Below are positions 38,784 through 50,875 of a stretch of DNA of 64,000 bases, piece by piece. Below the pieces are notes generated by a model, which was not told where the DNA came from, did not search any database, and worked only from the letters and a program-made list of their open reading frames with translations. This DNA comes from Allodiplogaster sudhausi (taxonomy: Eukaryota > Nematoda > Chromadorea > Rhabditida > Diplogasteridae). The stretch is taken from positions 1,464,501-1,528,500 of the forward strand of contig CALZFC010000059.1 in NCBI GenBank assembly GCA_945643635.1, written 5' to 3'. The stretch's first letter is position 1, and each line of letters begins with the position of its first letter. The position numbers were made by a program, and so were the translations under genes.

Positions 38784-38839
38784 CGTTGGAACTTTGAAGC
38801 CTCTGTTATTTCAATAACAGAGGCTTCAAAGTTCCAACG
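38784..38839. repeat. Perfect 27-bp inverted repeat (hairpin, 2-nt loop)
   Basis: The left arm starts CGTTGGAACTTTGAAGCC and ends CTCTGTTATT; the right arm is its exact reverse complement after TC. It lies about 100 bp upstream of the first helicase fragment (in that fragment's orientation). Helitrons carry a terminal hairpin, but theirs are usually shorter and followed by CTRR, which I do not see. Confidence 0.9.
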
Positions 38840-38952
38840 ATTTTCATGCATAGCTACAACACCCCTCACGGGGAAGGATTTCCCAGGATTTTTAAACCTA
38901 TTTTTCCACTTACCTCCGCCCCCCAATCTCGGGATAGCCAGTCCTTTCTGGC

Positions 38953-39508
38953 TTTCGTACCCAACGCCCCCTGGTCGAGGAAAGCATTATGTTAGCTAGT
39001 ACTTCAGTAATGGATAGTTGACAATCAGTTAAACTTTACGAACATTGTCGATGATTACCAAGGGAAAATATGGCAGAACCAAATTTGGATTATTCATTCG
39101 TAACAAACTCTGATCATTACCGAAAAAGAGTTTCGCAATTACTAAAACACAAAAATCGTGAATTACTATGATTAACCAGCCCGAGAAATAAACTCCTTGT
39201 CACGGAGAAAATTCTTTAGAACTTGCGGGATTTCGTACCCAACGCCCCCTGGTCGAGGAAAGCATTATGTTAGCTAGTACTTCAGTAATGGATAGTTGAC
39301 AATCAGTTAAACTTTACGAACATTGTCGATGATTACCTAGGGAAAATATGGCAGAACCAAATTTGGATTATTCATTCGTAACAAACTCTGATCATTACCG
39401 AAAAAGAGTTTCGCAATTACTAAAACACAAAAATCGTGAATTACTATGATTAACCAGCCCGAGAAATAAACTCCTTGTCACGGAGAAAATTCTTTAGAAC
39501 TTGCGGGA
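38953..39508 (+). repeat. 278-bp tandem duplication
   Basis: Two consecutive copies (38953-39230 and 39231-39508), both starting TTTCGTACCCAACGCCCCCT, are identical apart from one base (ACCAAGGG against ACCTAGGG). This implies a very recent event or an assembly artefact. It is non-coding. Confidence 0.9.
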
Positions 39509-39511
39509 TTA

Positions 39512-39589
39512 CACACAGAAAAAATATCCGAAAGTACGGATAATCCACACTTTATATCCGTTTCCGGTAACGTATATTTTTTCTGTGTG
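39512..39589. mobile_element. 78-bp miniature inverted-repeat element
   Basis: The ends CACACAGAAAAAATATCC and (complement) CACACAGAAAAAATATAC form near-perfect TIRs, with a second stem around TCCGAAAGTACGGA. It lies directly after the 278-bp tandem repeat. The target duplication is not clear. Confidence 0.65.
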
Positions 39590-39734
39590 CACTTTGCGTA
39601 TTTGTCATAAATGAAGACGTCGATATTGCGGAGTTCTTCGGCTGCTCTTGTGTTCAGTTTCATATATAAAAAAGTTTCTAAATAAAGGATAATCTTTGAC
39701 AAGTAACAAATTACACAACTTTAATACCGTATAA

Positions 39735-40065
39735 TTGAATATAAGGAAAAAGTGACGTTGGAGCAGTCGTTCTCTTCGCTGTTGAGTTTCAGCATGAACA
39801 GCCGATGAGCCGTGGTGCCGTTGATGAGAAAAGTTAAAGCAATGCCCGTGTCCGTCACCATCTGCACGTTCTTTCCCTCATGCCGCAGTCGGTGGAAGAT
39901 TGCGCTAAAAGGGTAAACAAATCTATACATACGTGTAATATTTTATAGTTATCAATTTTTTATTGCAATAAGAATGTAATTAATAACTGGTACAGGAAAG
40001 GCTTTTCGCAGCCACCAGAACCGGAGAGAAAGGAGCAGTTGTTCTCCGGGTAGTCAGTTGCGACG
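39735..40065 (-). pseudogene. PIF1/Helitron-type helicase fragment, copy 2, Walker A destroyed
   Basis: This is a paralogue of copy 1. The P-loop segment reads NNCSFLSGSGGCEKPFLY, so the essential GK-T of Walker A has become EK-P. The next segment reads FHRLRHEGKNVQMVTDTG, then LTFLINGTTAHRLF, and runs on without the stop seen in copy 1. The donor is GTTATT instead of GTAAGT. It cannot encode an active ATPase. Confidence 0.75.
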
Positions 40066-40334
40066 ATCTCATCTTATTCTTCTCACCGTTCATCGTCAGC
40101 TAGCAGTCAACTCGTTATTATCGAACTGCGTAAATATGCCATGATAATTTATTGACTAAGTCGTAGGATTTGGAAACCAATGATCGCCGGTTCGAAGTCT
40201 CAGTTATTGAAATTGCTATGCATAATTTCGTAGGCTCTCCAAATAACAAAACTGATATATGACTAAGTTTTATAGGTAGTGCGATTTTTTAAGATAAGAT
40301 TTATGACTTTCTTATACATATATTTAAATAGTGA

Positions 40335-40860
40335 TCAAATTAATAAACTGTTTAAAGATGTTATCAAAATAATGACCTGGACGATTCGTACCTGCAGCGG
40401 TGCTCGTGTTTGCTGGTGCAATATGAACAATGAATTCCGCGGGCAAAGATTGAGGCTGCAATTTGATTCCGTAGGTGGAGATTCGGAAGCGTGGCAGATG
40501 TAAGCTGCCGTTGAAGATCGAAGAAGAACTCGCGTGTATGGCGAGAGACGACTTGTCGAGAAGACTGACTGAACAGACAATGAAGATGGCATTGAATCAA
40601 AAAGCAATGCATCCCCTACCTTCTAATTGCATGTAATTGCCAAATTCGCTCTCTCGCTCTCTCTCTCTCGCTCTATCACTCATTTGCTCCCTCTCTCTCT
40701 CCACTTTCTATTTGTCTTCCCTTCTCTAGCCATCTCCACCTCATTGGAACAGCTAATTACTGTATGTTTCACATCTCAATGCTGTAACTTGTTGTGCGGA
40801 CTATCTCATAACACATTATTACTCTCCGATGAGTCAAGAAATAGAGTAAAGTAATTTCTT
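40335..40860 (-). repeat. R1 module, copy e
   Basis: It is reversed relative to copies a-c. The core (complement of CTCGACAAGTCGTCTCTCGC) lies near 40540-40560, and the start peptide reads TAAYICHASESPP with ACG in place of ATG at 40511. The frame then runs through SLNLCPRNSLFILHQQ to a GTACGA donor at about 40390. The CT-rich leader is at 40650-40700. The copy at 50.3 kb matches over the whole length. Confidence 0.7.
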
Positions 40861-41299
40861 CCCCGTTGTCACTAAGTTGGATTTTAGGGAACGTAGTGTA
40901 TGAGGCGACGATGAGTGCATTGAACTATCGATTACGTCTGTAAACCAAGCATGGGAAACAAGGGTTTCTCTTAAAATTCAATTTAGTCAAAATACACGGT
41001 TAATTGACGAGACTTTCGTTATGTAAAATGTAACAATCGTGATGCTTCTCAATTCCACGATGTACGTAAATACTTACGGAAATCATTTTCTGATAGTTGT
41101 TTGTTGAATATCTGAAGCAAATCTTTAATATTTAAGAGAGTGAATGACGTCTCCTCGCTCTCGAAGGATGGTCTACCCTCTCGCCCCGAGCTAGTACTGG
41201 TAATAAATTTATAGTTGTACATATTTAAAAAGATAGGTCTGTTTAATAACGGACTTATTTTAATAATACTTGAAGAAAAAATGAACTGCTATTTTTCAG

Positions 41300-41540
41300 C
41301 CCTCTAGCCGTCGGCAGCCCGTACTACTCCGCGAATGTCAGTTAGATCAGATTACTTTATTAAATTGTATATAATATAATTAGCTTTAAATTTCAGCTTT
41401 ATGGCGCCTACGCTCCTACGGTCTGCTTTTAATAATGAACGGTAAAAAAATTTCTCAACATTTTTTATGTATTAACTGCAGGCTACTCAGCTTACGTCGG
41501 CCAGTACCCGGGGTATGGGTACGGGTACCCGTACCTCTGA
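41300..41540 (+). pseudogene. Gly/Tyr-rich short peptide gene, right copy
   Basis: The exon from 41300 (after TTTTTCAG) reads PLAVGSPYYSAN and has a GTCAGT donor. The next exon (about 41400) reads LYGAYAPT but is 4 nt shorter than the left copy, so it does not join in phase to the last exon, GYSAYVGQYPGYGYGYPYL-stop at 41538-41540. That last exon is 12 nt longer than on the left, an in-frame gain or loss of four residues. The pattern suggests past selection on the reading frame and later decay. Confidence 0.5.
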
Positions 41541-41793
41541 TTCACTCTCCCTTCCTTCAGCCAATCAATTCTCCACTTCTCCTTTCACCTTCCATCTCAC
41601 AGTCGTCTTATAAAGAAGAAAAAGAAGAAATCACGCAATCGAACAAATGTTCTTTATTCGGGAAACGCGCTCCGAAGGGCAGAATGAGCAGGAATTAGCT
41701 TCGTGAACAATTGAAGGGTCGTCTAGACTTTTCATCCTTCCAATTATAGTCAATGATTCTAAATGAGCGATCGCTGAATATTTAAGTTTGTCA

Positions 41794-41832
41794 TGTCAAT
41801 GGGCCGGGCCGGGCCGGGCCGGCCCATTGACA
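41794..41832. repeat. GGGCC palindrome
   Basis: TGTCAATGGGCC and its exact complement flank a short GGGCC tandem. It occurs only in the right arm. No function is visible. Confidence 0.7.
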
Positions 41833-41844
41833 CCTCTGCATGGT

Positions 41845-42150
41845 GCCAGTAATTCTCCATGACAATAAAGAATGGCTAATTATCGTCCGAATAGATATTT
41901 ATTATTCATAGATGAATAATAGATATCTATTCTCGAAGCGGTATTATTGATAAAATTGGCATAAAGCACGTATAAAGTGCTGCACTTGTAAATGGGAGAA
42001 TTGATGAAGCTTCGAAAAGCAAGTAGAACCTTGTTTTCCATGCTTTAGTATTGATCCTTTCTTCACGCTTTTCGCGTGAATAAAATATCTGTCTATTTGG
42101 CATCCGGGCAGGGATCGAATAAAAGAAGTTAAATAATAGGATCACCCTTG
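41845..42150 (+). repeat. R2 dispersed repeat, right copy
   Basis: This is the counterpart of 23480-23890 in the left arm and similar to 51310-51600. Shared motifs are GTAATTCTCCAT, GAAGCGGTATT, GATGAAGCTTCGAA and TTTTCGCGTGAATAAAAT. Confidence 0.65.
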
Positions 42151-42698
42151 GAGATAACTTTAAAGTAGCCAGGGAAACTCATTACAAACTGCCCAGGCCG
42201 AAACCCAAGTTAATCGCTGTCCCCTCACTTGGCAAAATAAAACAATTGCACCATTGCAAAGATCCTATCGATACTAGCAACATACATAGAAATGCACATT
42301 TCTTTGAAGAAGAATAAAAAAACACACTTGCAAATTTCCCTTACATAAATTACCGATGTTCAAACTTTTTTCCATCCAGACATGGTCAAAACTAACTTCG
42401 CTCGAGCGAAGTTAATCGAATTTTGATTCTTCACTTGCACATGCATATTGTAAAATGTAAAATAGCTAACTAAAAGTGAAAATATTTGAATTTCGAAATG
42501 TATTGAGGACCTTAAAATATTTCAATATTAAAATGCGCCTATTTCTATCGATATTTCGGATGATTCACAATAGAGCTCCGTCATTCCATCGTGTGCGCGC
42601 TTTCGTGAGTGGTCTGCTCCTTCCTCCGCTCTCATTGCCCCTTCCTCTCTCTTTTTCTGCCTCGCCTCTCTTGTCCCTGAACACTCTCTCAGACGACC

Positions 42699-45600
42699 AT
42701 GTCAACTGATGCAAAGGGACTGTGTCGAATGAAGAAAAAGAAGACCTACGAGTACCGTACTCTTCTTCTTCGCTCCGCCGGCTACGGTGACGTTCAATTC
42801 GGTCAGATTTTTGAGCGCATTTTTATTATTCACTGTTAAGAATCCTATTTTTTTCCCTTTTCAAGACGACAAATTGGACTCGGAGCTGACGGAGGAAGAG
42901 AAGAAAGAGCAGAAGGCGATGCAAGAGGTCGAGAAGAAGGAGGCAGAGGATCTCGTTGGAGTTAACAAGAGCGCCCAGTCGCCAAACGCGCAGTCGCCCG
43001 TTACATCGCCAGAAGTGGTCAGATTAAAAATATGTATTTTCAAAACAATATTTCCCGCGCAGAGAAATATATTTGATTTTCTCAGGCATTTACGCAAATG
43101 AAAAAAGTCCCATTTCATTAAAACCTTTTCTCTTTAGCTTCAAGAGGCCGATAACGAACTTCTCGCTGCTACGCACAGTCGCTCAAAGCTGCTGAAAGAG
43201 CGGCAAATGGTAAAAAAAATCAATATAAATCAATGAAAAATATTTGAACATTTTTTTACACCTATTTAGCTTTTATGCTTGCAGAACGTGATGCTTCTCT
43301 GGTCATTTTGGGACCTGACGTTGCTAGTCTACCTTACCGACGGCTACCTTCGCAGTGGAGGATGTCAGTTTTGGCCGTTTCCCAACATCGTCTTCTACGC
43401 ACTAATTATATTTCCGGATACCGTATTCTGCACACTATAATTTGATGTCGACACCCAAGGAATTCCAATGACCTGTGTTTTTCTGGTCGCCAACGCCTAC
43501 CTTAATTCTCTTTTACCACTGTGTCCTTGCTTACGGATACGACAGTAATTCATTTTCCCCACTAGTTCCCAAGCAAAAGGGGGGCTATGAAATGTAGGCA
43601 GCGAGATTGTGCATAAACGTTGAGAGCTGTTCAATTTGATATAAAAGAAAGTAATTGCAGTGTTCGTATGCTGGCTGGCGACCCTCGTGGTCGTCCTCCC
43701 CATGGGCTATCTCGAGTTGGCACTCGGTCAATACGTCCGGCTTCCCCCGACCATTCTCTTCGCACGCATCGCCCCCGCAGCGGCTGGTGAGGCGCATTCA
43801 GAGACTATCAATACAAATGTCAAAAAGCACATTTTGACCCCAGAAGGTAGAAAGTCATATTTACCGGGACATACTTAGCATGTCCGCTAAATATGGCTCG
43901 TCCTAATTTTGACTACTGTAGGTGCCAAAAAAAGAAGGGATAATATATAATAATTTACTACGGTAGAATCAGTGCTTGGCTCCTTTAAGGCGTCGGATAT
44001 CTCATACTGGCAACTCGCCTCGTCCTGATGCTTTCCCCTTCTTCGCAGATTGACTACAACAATATCTACCTTCTCCTCAACAAGCACAAATAATATTATT
44101 GTGATTATTGAACAGGATCGAAATTCATGCATATTTTTGCTTTGTTGTGAGAAATGAAACAAATTTTGCACATTCGAATAAGCAGAATAATTAATTCCTT
44201 ATTCTCATGCAAGCTGTTACTCGGGGCAATGGCGCAATCTCCTTATACGCAATGCACAATTCTGCCTGACAAAAGCTAATAAATGTACACCAATAATTGC
44301 CATAGTTGTTTTCCATATGGAAACCTGAATTAATTGTACTGATTTAATTCGTTTTTTCGCTTAAATTCTCGTTCTTTTTTTTTGCCAGGCTCCAGAGGCT
44401 GTTTACAAACGACAACCTTTGGAATACTTGTGACACCGTCGTCTCTTGCAAGGAGCACGTTTGTCAGTCAATCAGTGATCGGAGATTGAAATAATATTTA
44501 TAATCTTTTTATTGATTTTCTTAAATAAAACAAAAATAAGTTCATATACTACAAAACTAAATTAAATTAAGTTAAATTAGATTAAATAATAATATAATAG
44601 ATATAAATTCAACTTATTAGTATTTATATTAATATTATTTTCAGTTTCTCGCGGTCACAGAATGCCGAATCAAACGTGCGATGCAGTAACCTGCACATCG
44701 ATGGTCTGCAAAGATATGATTACGGAGGTTTCATGAAGATTATTTTTTTTCAAAATAATCAATTTAGAGGATACTGTATCCATAATATTTATCTGCTTAT
44801 CTCAAGATAGGAGAGCAGGGAGTTGCTACTTATTTTTTTTAAGAAATACTCAAAAATATTATTTTTAATAAAATGCCAAAAATAATATTGCTTTCGCAGA
44901 ATTCGACGTTAGAGGCTCTTTTTGCGATGAAGCTGCAGAATTCCCGCCTAACTAATGTCATGCCGACCGAGCTTCTTATGCTAGTTTTTTTGCTCGTTGG
45001 AAGAATAACGAATTTAATTTCTTAAATTTATCTTGACGCAATTTAGGACTAAGTAGAGATTTTTCAGTGAAGAAAGCCAGCAGCTCTCGCTCTACCATCT
45101 ATTCTCTGTAATGCTCAGCTTCTTCATCATTGCCTTTATCTCGCTCCGAGGAATTAATTTCATTGAAAAGGTTCTTGAAGAGAGCACAAAATACATGGAA
45201 AAGTCGTTTCAAATTCTTAAGCGCCTTCGCTGATAGCAAGAGAGAGGGAGAGATAATTTAGACTTCAAAGTGGCTGGCGCTTCTTCCTTTCGCCTCTGCT
45301 GCTGCACTGCTCTTATTCTGCCTTCATATGGTAGTGGAGGCGTACGAAAAATTGTCCATTTTGTTTTTAGACTCTATTTGACAACTGATTTTGCTGTTTA
45401 GAATGTTCGGCTGAGCGATGTCCTCTTCATTCAATGGGATGCGATCGATTTCAACGCTTGCATGAATATTATTCAAACGGTTTTTTATTATTTCGAAAAT
45501 AAGTTATATTCGTCTCCCAATTCATTCAGAAAATACTAAACACAAATACCGTGTTTTCAGCAACCATGTTCTCCCTGCTTAAATTTATATCAAAAAATTC

Positions 45601-46405
45601 TAAGACAAAAAAATACCGTATTTTCCTTAACTAAATTCAAAATAGTATTGCCTCCCTTCCAAGGCCTCAACGGCTTTCTGCATTGGCGATGGAACGTGGA
45701 TTATCGCGTCGAGTCAGGCGAATCTGCGGCGTCGCTTCTTTCGGTTATAGAAAATTTTTGAAATTTTATGTATTGAAAAATATTACATTCTTATTAATAT
45801 CGATTAAATCGCTTCAGTCCGGCCGTCTTGGTTTCGGTTGTTGGGCTGCTCACATTGAGTTTCTGCACCATTTCGCTGGTCGCGCTCGCAATCTTAGTCT
45901 ATGCCAACTTCAATCCCCATCTACAGACCTCAGACATCATGCAGATTTGTTCGTTTTTTTTCCCTCTTTCGTTCAGGCAAAAAGGCGCGAATTCAAGAAT
46001 TTATTTTATGATCCATTAAGTGTTGCTGTAAATGTGAAAGAGGGCTTACAAGAAGCCTAAGCGTTTTCCGTGAATCAGTTGTTGTTTAATAAAAAAATAA
46101 ATAGTGACCATGAACCGGTAAACAATTAATATTCAACAAAGCAAGGAAAATTTTGTTTTCAGTGCAAAGAAGCCGAACGTCTGAATTCTCGTTCGAGGTT
46201 GTCGGGATTTACCTTCACGTGCTGCCCAACTTTGGAGGAGGAGCCATATCTGCTCTCTTCGGCGTCTATGGCGTATTCGCCATCGGTTATATTGTACGCT
46301 TAAAGCAACAAAAAAAAGAGAGTATTTTTAAATTTCCCGCCCTTCTCACGAACAATATTGACAATACTCTTCATCTCTCCCAGTGTTGTCACATCTTAAC
46401 TGATG

Positions 46406-46444
<39 letters not shown>

Positions 46445-47928
46445 ACAAATTGTCAATTTTCATATGGTCTTTTAAAATATTCTTTAAAAAAAAGAAATAC
46501 CCAGTTTGCAGGGAAATCCTTTTTTAATTAATTTAAAATATTAAAATAATTATAAAATATATCTAAAATATTTCGGTTTGCAGGCGATTACGGCAGAATT
46601 TCTGCTGATGACACTGAACATCGTATACGCGACTATTTTACGTATGAATCGGAGGATTTCACGCTTCGTGATTCTCTACGTGCGTTTTCGATACTGTCTA
46701 GTTTTACAGCTTACAATTAGAAATTTTTCAATTTTTCGCTAATCTCTTTTACTTTCAGGCGATCTGTCTGGTTGCAGCGTTCAATCAATTTTTCCATTTT
46801 GTAAGAGTCAACTTCTCTGCTGTAGTTCAAAGATAGTTGTCTCGAAATTGCGAATAAAATTTACTTATTCATCTTATTATTTAATAGTTTTCATGGATCG
46901 TTATATACTAATGAAACTAATATATATGTATGTATGTAAATAAATAACTGTAAAAAAAATTACATTTTCTAACATTTAAAAAATCGATACTTTCTCCTAG
47001 ACTGGCAAGGTAAACATCGTCGTTCCTGAACTGAGCTCGGATTATACTGTCTGCTGGCAGCTTCTGGCTGCGCTCCTTGAGCTGACGGCCGTCGTCTTCC
47101 TCTACGGCGACCGCCGCATCATCGTCAATCTAATTGTGCGTTATGGTCGAGTGCTAAGCGTCTATTCTTGTCAGGCAGCAACGCCGAGTTCGATTCCCCT
47201 CTAGCTCTCTTTTTGCAGACGATGAGATCGCGAAGAGGCGTCAAGTTTCACTGGTGGACATTCACGCTTCTTGAATTCTGCCGAGCGTACTGTCACTACT
47301 TCCTCATGCCAATCTACGTTGTGTGTTCATAATAATAATATTATTATTATTTTATTTTTCATCATTAAAACTTACAGACAATCGCCTACTTCTCATGGAA
47401 GTTAGAGTTTCGTGTGTTCTGCACTTCCAATGTCTTAATAATGGCCGTGACTCTTCTGCCGGTCCTGGTACTCCTCTTCAAGGTTTCTAGTAGTTGATTT
47501 TATATAGCTGGTATACTGTACATTGCATACTGTATAATGTCTACTATATTGCACACTGCATAATTTTTAAATAACATACATACATTTATGACTTTGCATT
47601 TATTTATATCCTATGATGTTCAATATTGGTTTTTGTGTTGCAACGAAGCTTTGGCTATTTTTTTATTATCTTTCCAGTTGTACTCGATCATCGCGAACAA
47701 CGCTGAGCCAGTTTCCCTCTTCCGTCCGACCGCGAAGTGGGGCCCACCAAACATTCAGGTCAGCAGAATGTCCATTCCATCAATAGAGAGAAAGACGAAG
47801 ATGATGAAGCAATAGAGAACACAGTTGAGAGAGTGTCAGAGAAGCATATTTATATTTAATTGTATTTGACTTTGCAGCAACGCCAGCTTGCAGCGCACGA
47901 CGAACGAGCGGCGCGAATTTTTTCTTGA
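42699..47928 (+). pseudogene. SLC6-family transporter, right copy, nearly complete but frame-broken
   Basis: Exons are 42699-42801, 42866-43017, 43138-43209, 43285-43544, 43661-43846, then EL2-TM6 exons near 44399-44458, 44645-44727, 44900-44956, 45068-45170, 45271-45330, 45402-45479 and 45664-45743, then 45818-45948, 46163-46293, 46584-46679, 46759-46800, 47001-47135, 47219-47320, 47378-47482, 47678-47758 and 47878-47928. Family signs: YLELALGQY (TM2), Cys-rich EL2, LSFFIIAFISLRGINF (TM4), FCIGDGTWIIASSQAN (TM6), RPAVLVSVVGLLTLSFCTIS (TM7) and LFRPTAKWGPPN (tail). The TM6-to-TM7 junction is phase-correct. The TM1 exon is 260 nt against 268 on the left, which breaks the frame, and it also carries the TGA (43469-43471). 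From 45818 onward it is intact. Confidence 0.75.
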
Positions 47929-50820
47929 GGAGGAGAGTCATGGAGAGGAGATTGAAAGAGGAACACGAGGGTCTCAAACTGCTGCCCCCTTTCCTCAGAT
48001 ATCGATGCTTGAGCCCTTACTCTCTTCACCCCGATGTACATATTATATATGTATCATTATCACAACTTAAACAATTAACATCCTTTCCCTTTATAATTTT
48101 TAAAAAGTTTTAAAAAATCGACTACCCGCTCGAATCCGTAAAAACAATAAATAGAGATCTACAGGAACAAATATTAACCTTAACAAAACTGCACGGAAAA
48201 AAATCTTCTTGGTAACTGGCGGGATATTGTTGATTCTGTTGTCACGTGGTAAACAAGTAGCTATTGATAGCTGCATCCCCTTCGTGGTCGCTTTACGCGG
48301 TATTATTTGCTCGTATTTGCCTGTTCAAACACCAACTACTGATGAGGCATTTGCATGAACACGCCAATCTGTTCCTATGCACAACGCCAAGTTGATGGCT
48401 CTTGTGGCAGCACATTCTTGAGATCTGATCATCGTTGACTCGACTGGACCAATCAAAAGTACCAAGTCGACATTGCATCGGAATGAACGCTCGCTGCAGA
48501 CATGCGGAAAGTTACAGTCCCAAAGAGTTCGAGATATCTAACAATAAGAAGAAGCTCGGTCGCATGCCACTTTCTTTGCTTTCAATAAACATTTCCACGA
48601 GCTCGTTTTCTTTTCTTCACTTTACACGGTGAGTGATGGAAAATTAATTTATCTGTAAACGTTGAAGGATCGATCTTTATCGAAGAATGTATGGCAACAT
48701 TCACGATCAGTGTCACTGGTTTCTTTGTGAAACAAGTCAGTGATAACGGCCCCGTGCCTTCAATAAAATAAAATATTTTAAAAAGAAAGAGCAACTCTGT
48801 ATGGGAACAGGAGGCAATGCGAGATCGGAGTGGATGTTTAGATTAACGAAATGCAAACTAATTGGTTCATGAAACTACTGACTTCGAATTCGAGTTCGCG
48901 GAAAATATGTGAAGGATTAAATACGTTTGTACACAGTGAATAAAAATCTTGACGCTATCTCTAGAATAGACAATAAAGAGTCTTAAATTGTCGCTCAATT
49001 GGTCAACTTCAAACTAATCCAAAATATTTTCTTGTGGTCCATAATATTGCAAATTGGTGTAAAAAAGGGTGAATGTTCTTGGGTGCTGGCACAATATGCA
49101 GTAGGAGACTTGTCTTATGGTGAGATGCGACCCCTTAGTTAGTAGGGCCCTTCACCCCCCTTCCTCAGGAGCATAGTAATGGGTCCTTGACCCCCCACCC
49201 CTCTACCACTTGGGCGAGAGTTTGTGCCATGCTGCGACTGAACCATTCGGCTGCTACTCAATGGCCGCCTTCCACTGTTGCCTGCCGCTTTCTCCTCCCA
49301 GCGGGCCCACGATGAAGTGGCCGATTTCATCGTTGCTGCTCTGCAAGTCGTAGTCCATCACCGTCACGACGAGGTTCACCTGAGAGGAAGAAGTTGACAC
49401 AAGTGCTTTAAACTAGAAAAAAATTGATAAAATAAGTAAAGAAAAATAAGAATAGAAACTGATTGTTTCTCCCTTACCGCGCTCATTTTCTACAAGACGG
49501 TAAGCTCCGCCTTCTTTTTTCAGCTTCTTTGTTATCGTTCTCTCGTCTTTTGTCTCTTTCTTTGAGTCTCTTGTTCTCTCGCCTTTTCTTTTTCTTTGTG
49601 TCTCTTGTTCTATCGTTATTAATCGCTGAATGTTGCTGCCATCCTGCTAATTGTAAGAGTCAGCTGTTTTAAAGCTTTCTTTATGCACGTCGCTGTGCAA
49701 TTGTCATTGTATTGTCTACATTTGAAAAGTTATTGTTATGCACACGCACACATTACACGAAGTTAACATTTATTGAAGACATAGCAAAATTGTTAGTTCA
49801 CAGCCAAGATGGTAGGGAGAGAGGAGTGCGCCGGAGGTTTGGTTCGGCGAGTGTTCGTCCTTGTGGGAGGGGGAACCTGTCCGCCGGGACGGCCAGTGCT
49901 TCGAGATCGTACAGCCCTCATCCTCTCGACGTCAGGATCTGCAGCGCTCTGTCGATCTGTCGACCCACTCGGGCCACGGCTTGGCTCTCATGGAATGGTG
50001 GGAGAGGCCCGGCCGCGACCTGGACGTCCTTCAGATACTGCTGTTCCACGCCTCCGCCCCTCACCGCCCACGTGGCTTCCCTTACACAGACGGGTGTGTC
50101 GAATGATACTCCGGAGGACGATCCTCGCCTGCGGCCCATCCGCCCGAAGTGCCGGGTCGAGGCCCAGAAGGGGAATGAAGATGTTGGACGACATTGCTAA
50201 ATTCTTACTTCACAGCAATCGAATTACGAATTATACTAAGAAGTAAACTGAAAGAAAAGAAAAGTTGGTCATATATTTACATAGTTGTGAAATTAATAAA
50301 TTGTTAAGGATGTTATCAAAATAATGACCTGATCGATAGTTTCCATCAGCTGTGCTCGTGTTAGCTGGAACAATATGTAGACGATTTCCACAGGAAAAGA
50401 TTGACGGTCCCATTTAAGCAGATGAAGATTCCGAAGAGTGGCAGATGTATGCTGCCATTGAAGATTGAAGAAGAACGCGCGTGATTGGCGAGAGACGACT
50501 TGTCGAGAACTGATTAGACAATGAATACAGCATTTAAACAAAAGGCAATGTATGTATCACCTCCCTCCTAATTACATAATTAGCTCTCTCTCTATCTTTC
50601 TCTCCCACTATCTCTCATTTGCTCCCTCTCTCTCTCCACTTTCTATTTGTCTCCACTTCTCTAGCCATCTCCACCGCAAGTTGCCTCAGTTGAACAGCTA
50701 ATTACTGTGTGTTTCACACCTCAATGCTGAAACTTCTTGTGGCGACTAACTTATAACACATTATTTGTCTCCGATGAGTCAAAAAATAGAGTAAAGTGAT
50801 TACTTCCCAATCTCCCTCTT

Positions 50821-50875
<55 letters not shown>

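Larger units (their letters stand above)
41080..49407 (-). repeat. Right arm of the large inverted duplication
   Basis: This is the reverse complement of the left arm at 15132-24690. It is specific in keeping the SLC6 TM3-TM6 exons (43900-45760), in lacking the 660-bp MITE and the R1a/U1/U2 block, and in having an AAAT microsatellite at 46407-46446 and a GGGCC palindrome at 41794-41832. It ends in the dead copy of the last synaptotagmin exon. Because synaptotagmin is complete only on the left, the left locus is the donor at this edge. Confidence 0.9.
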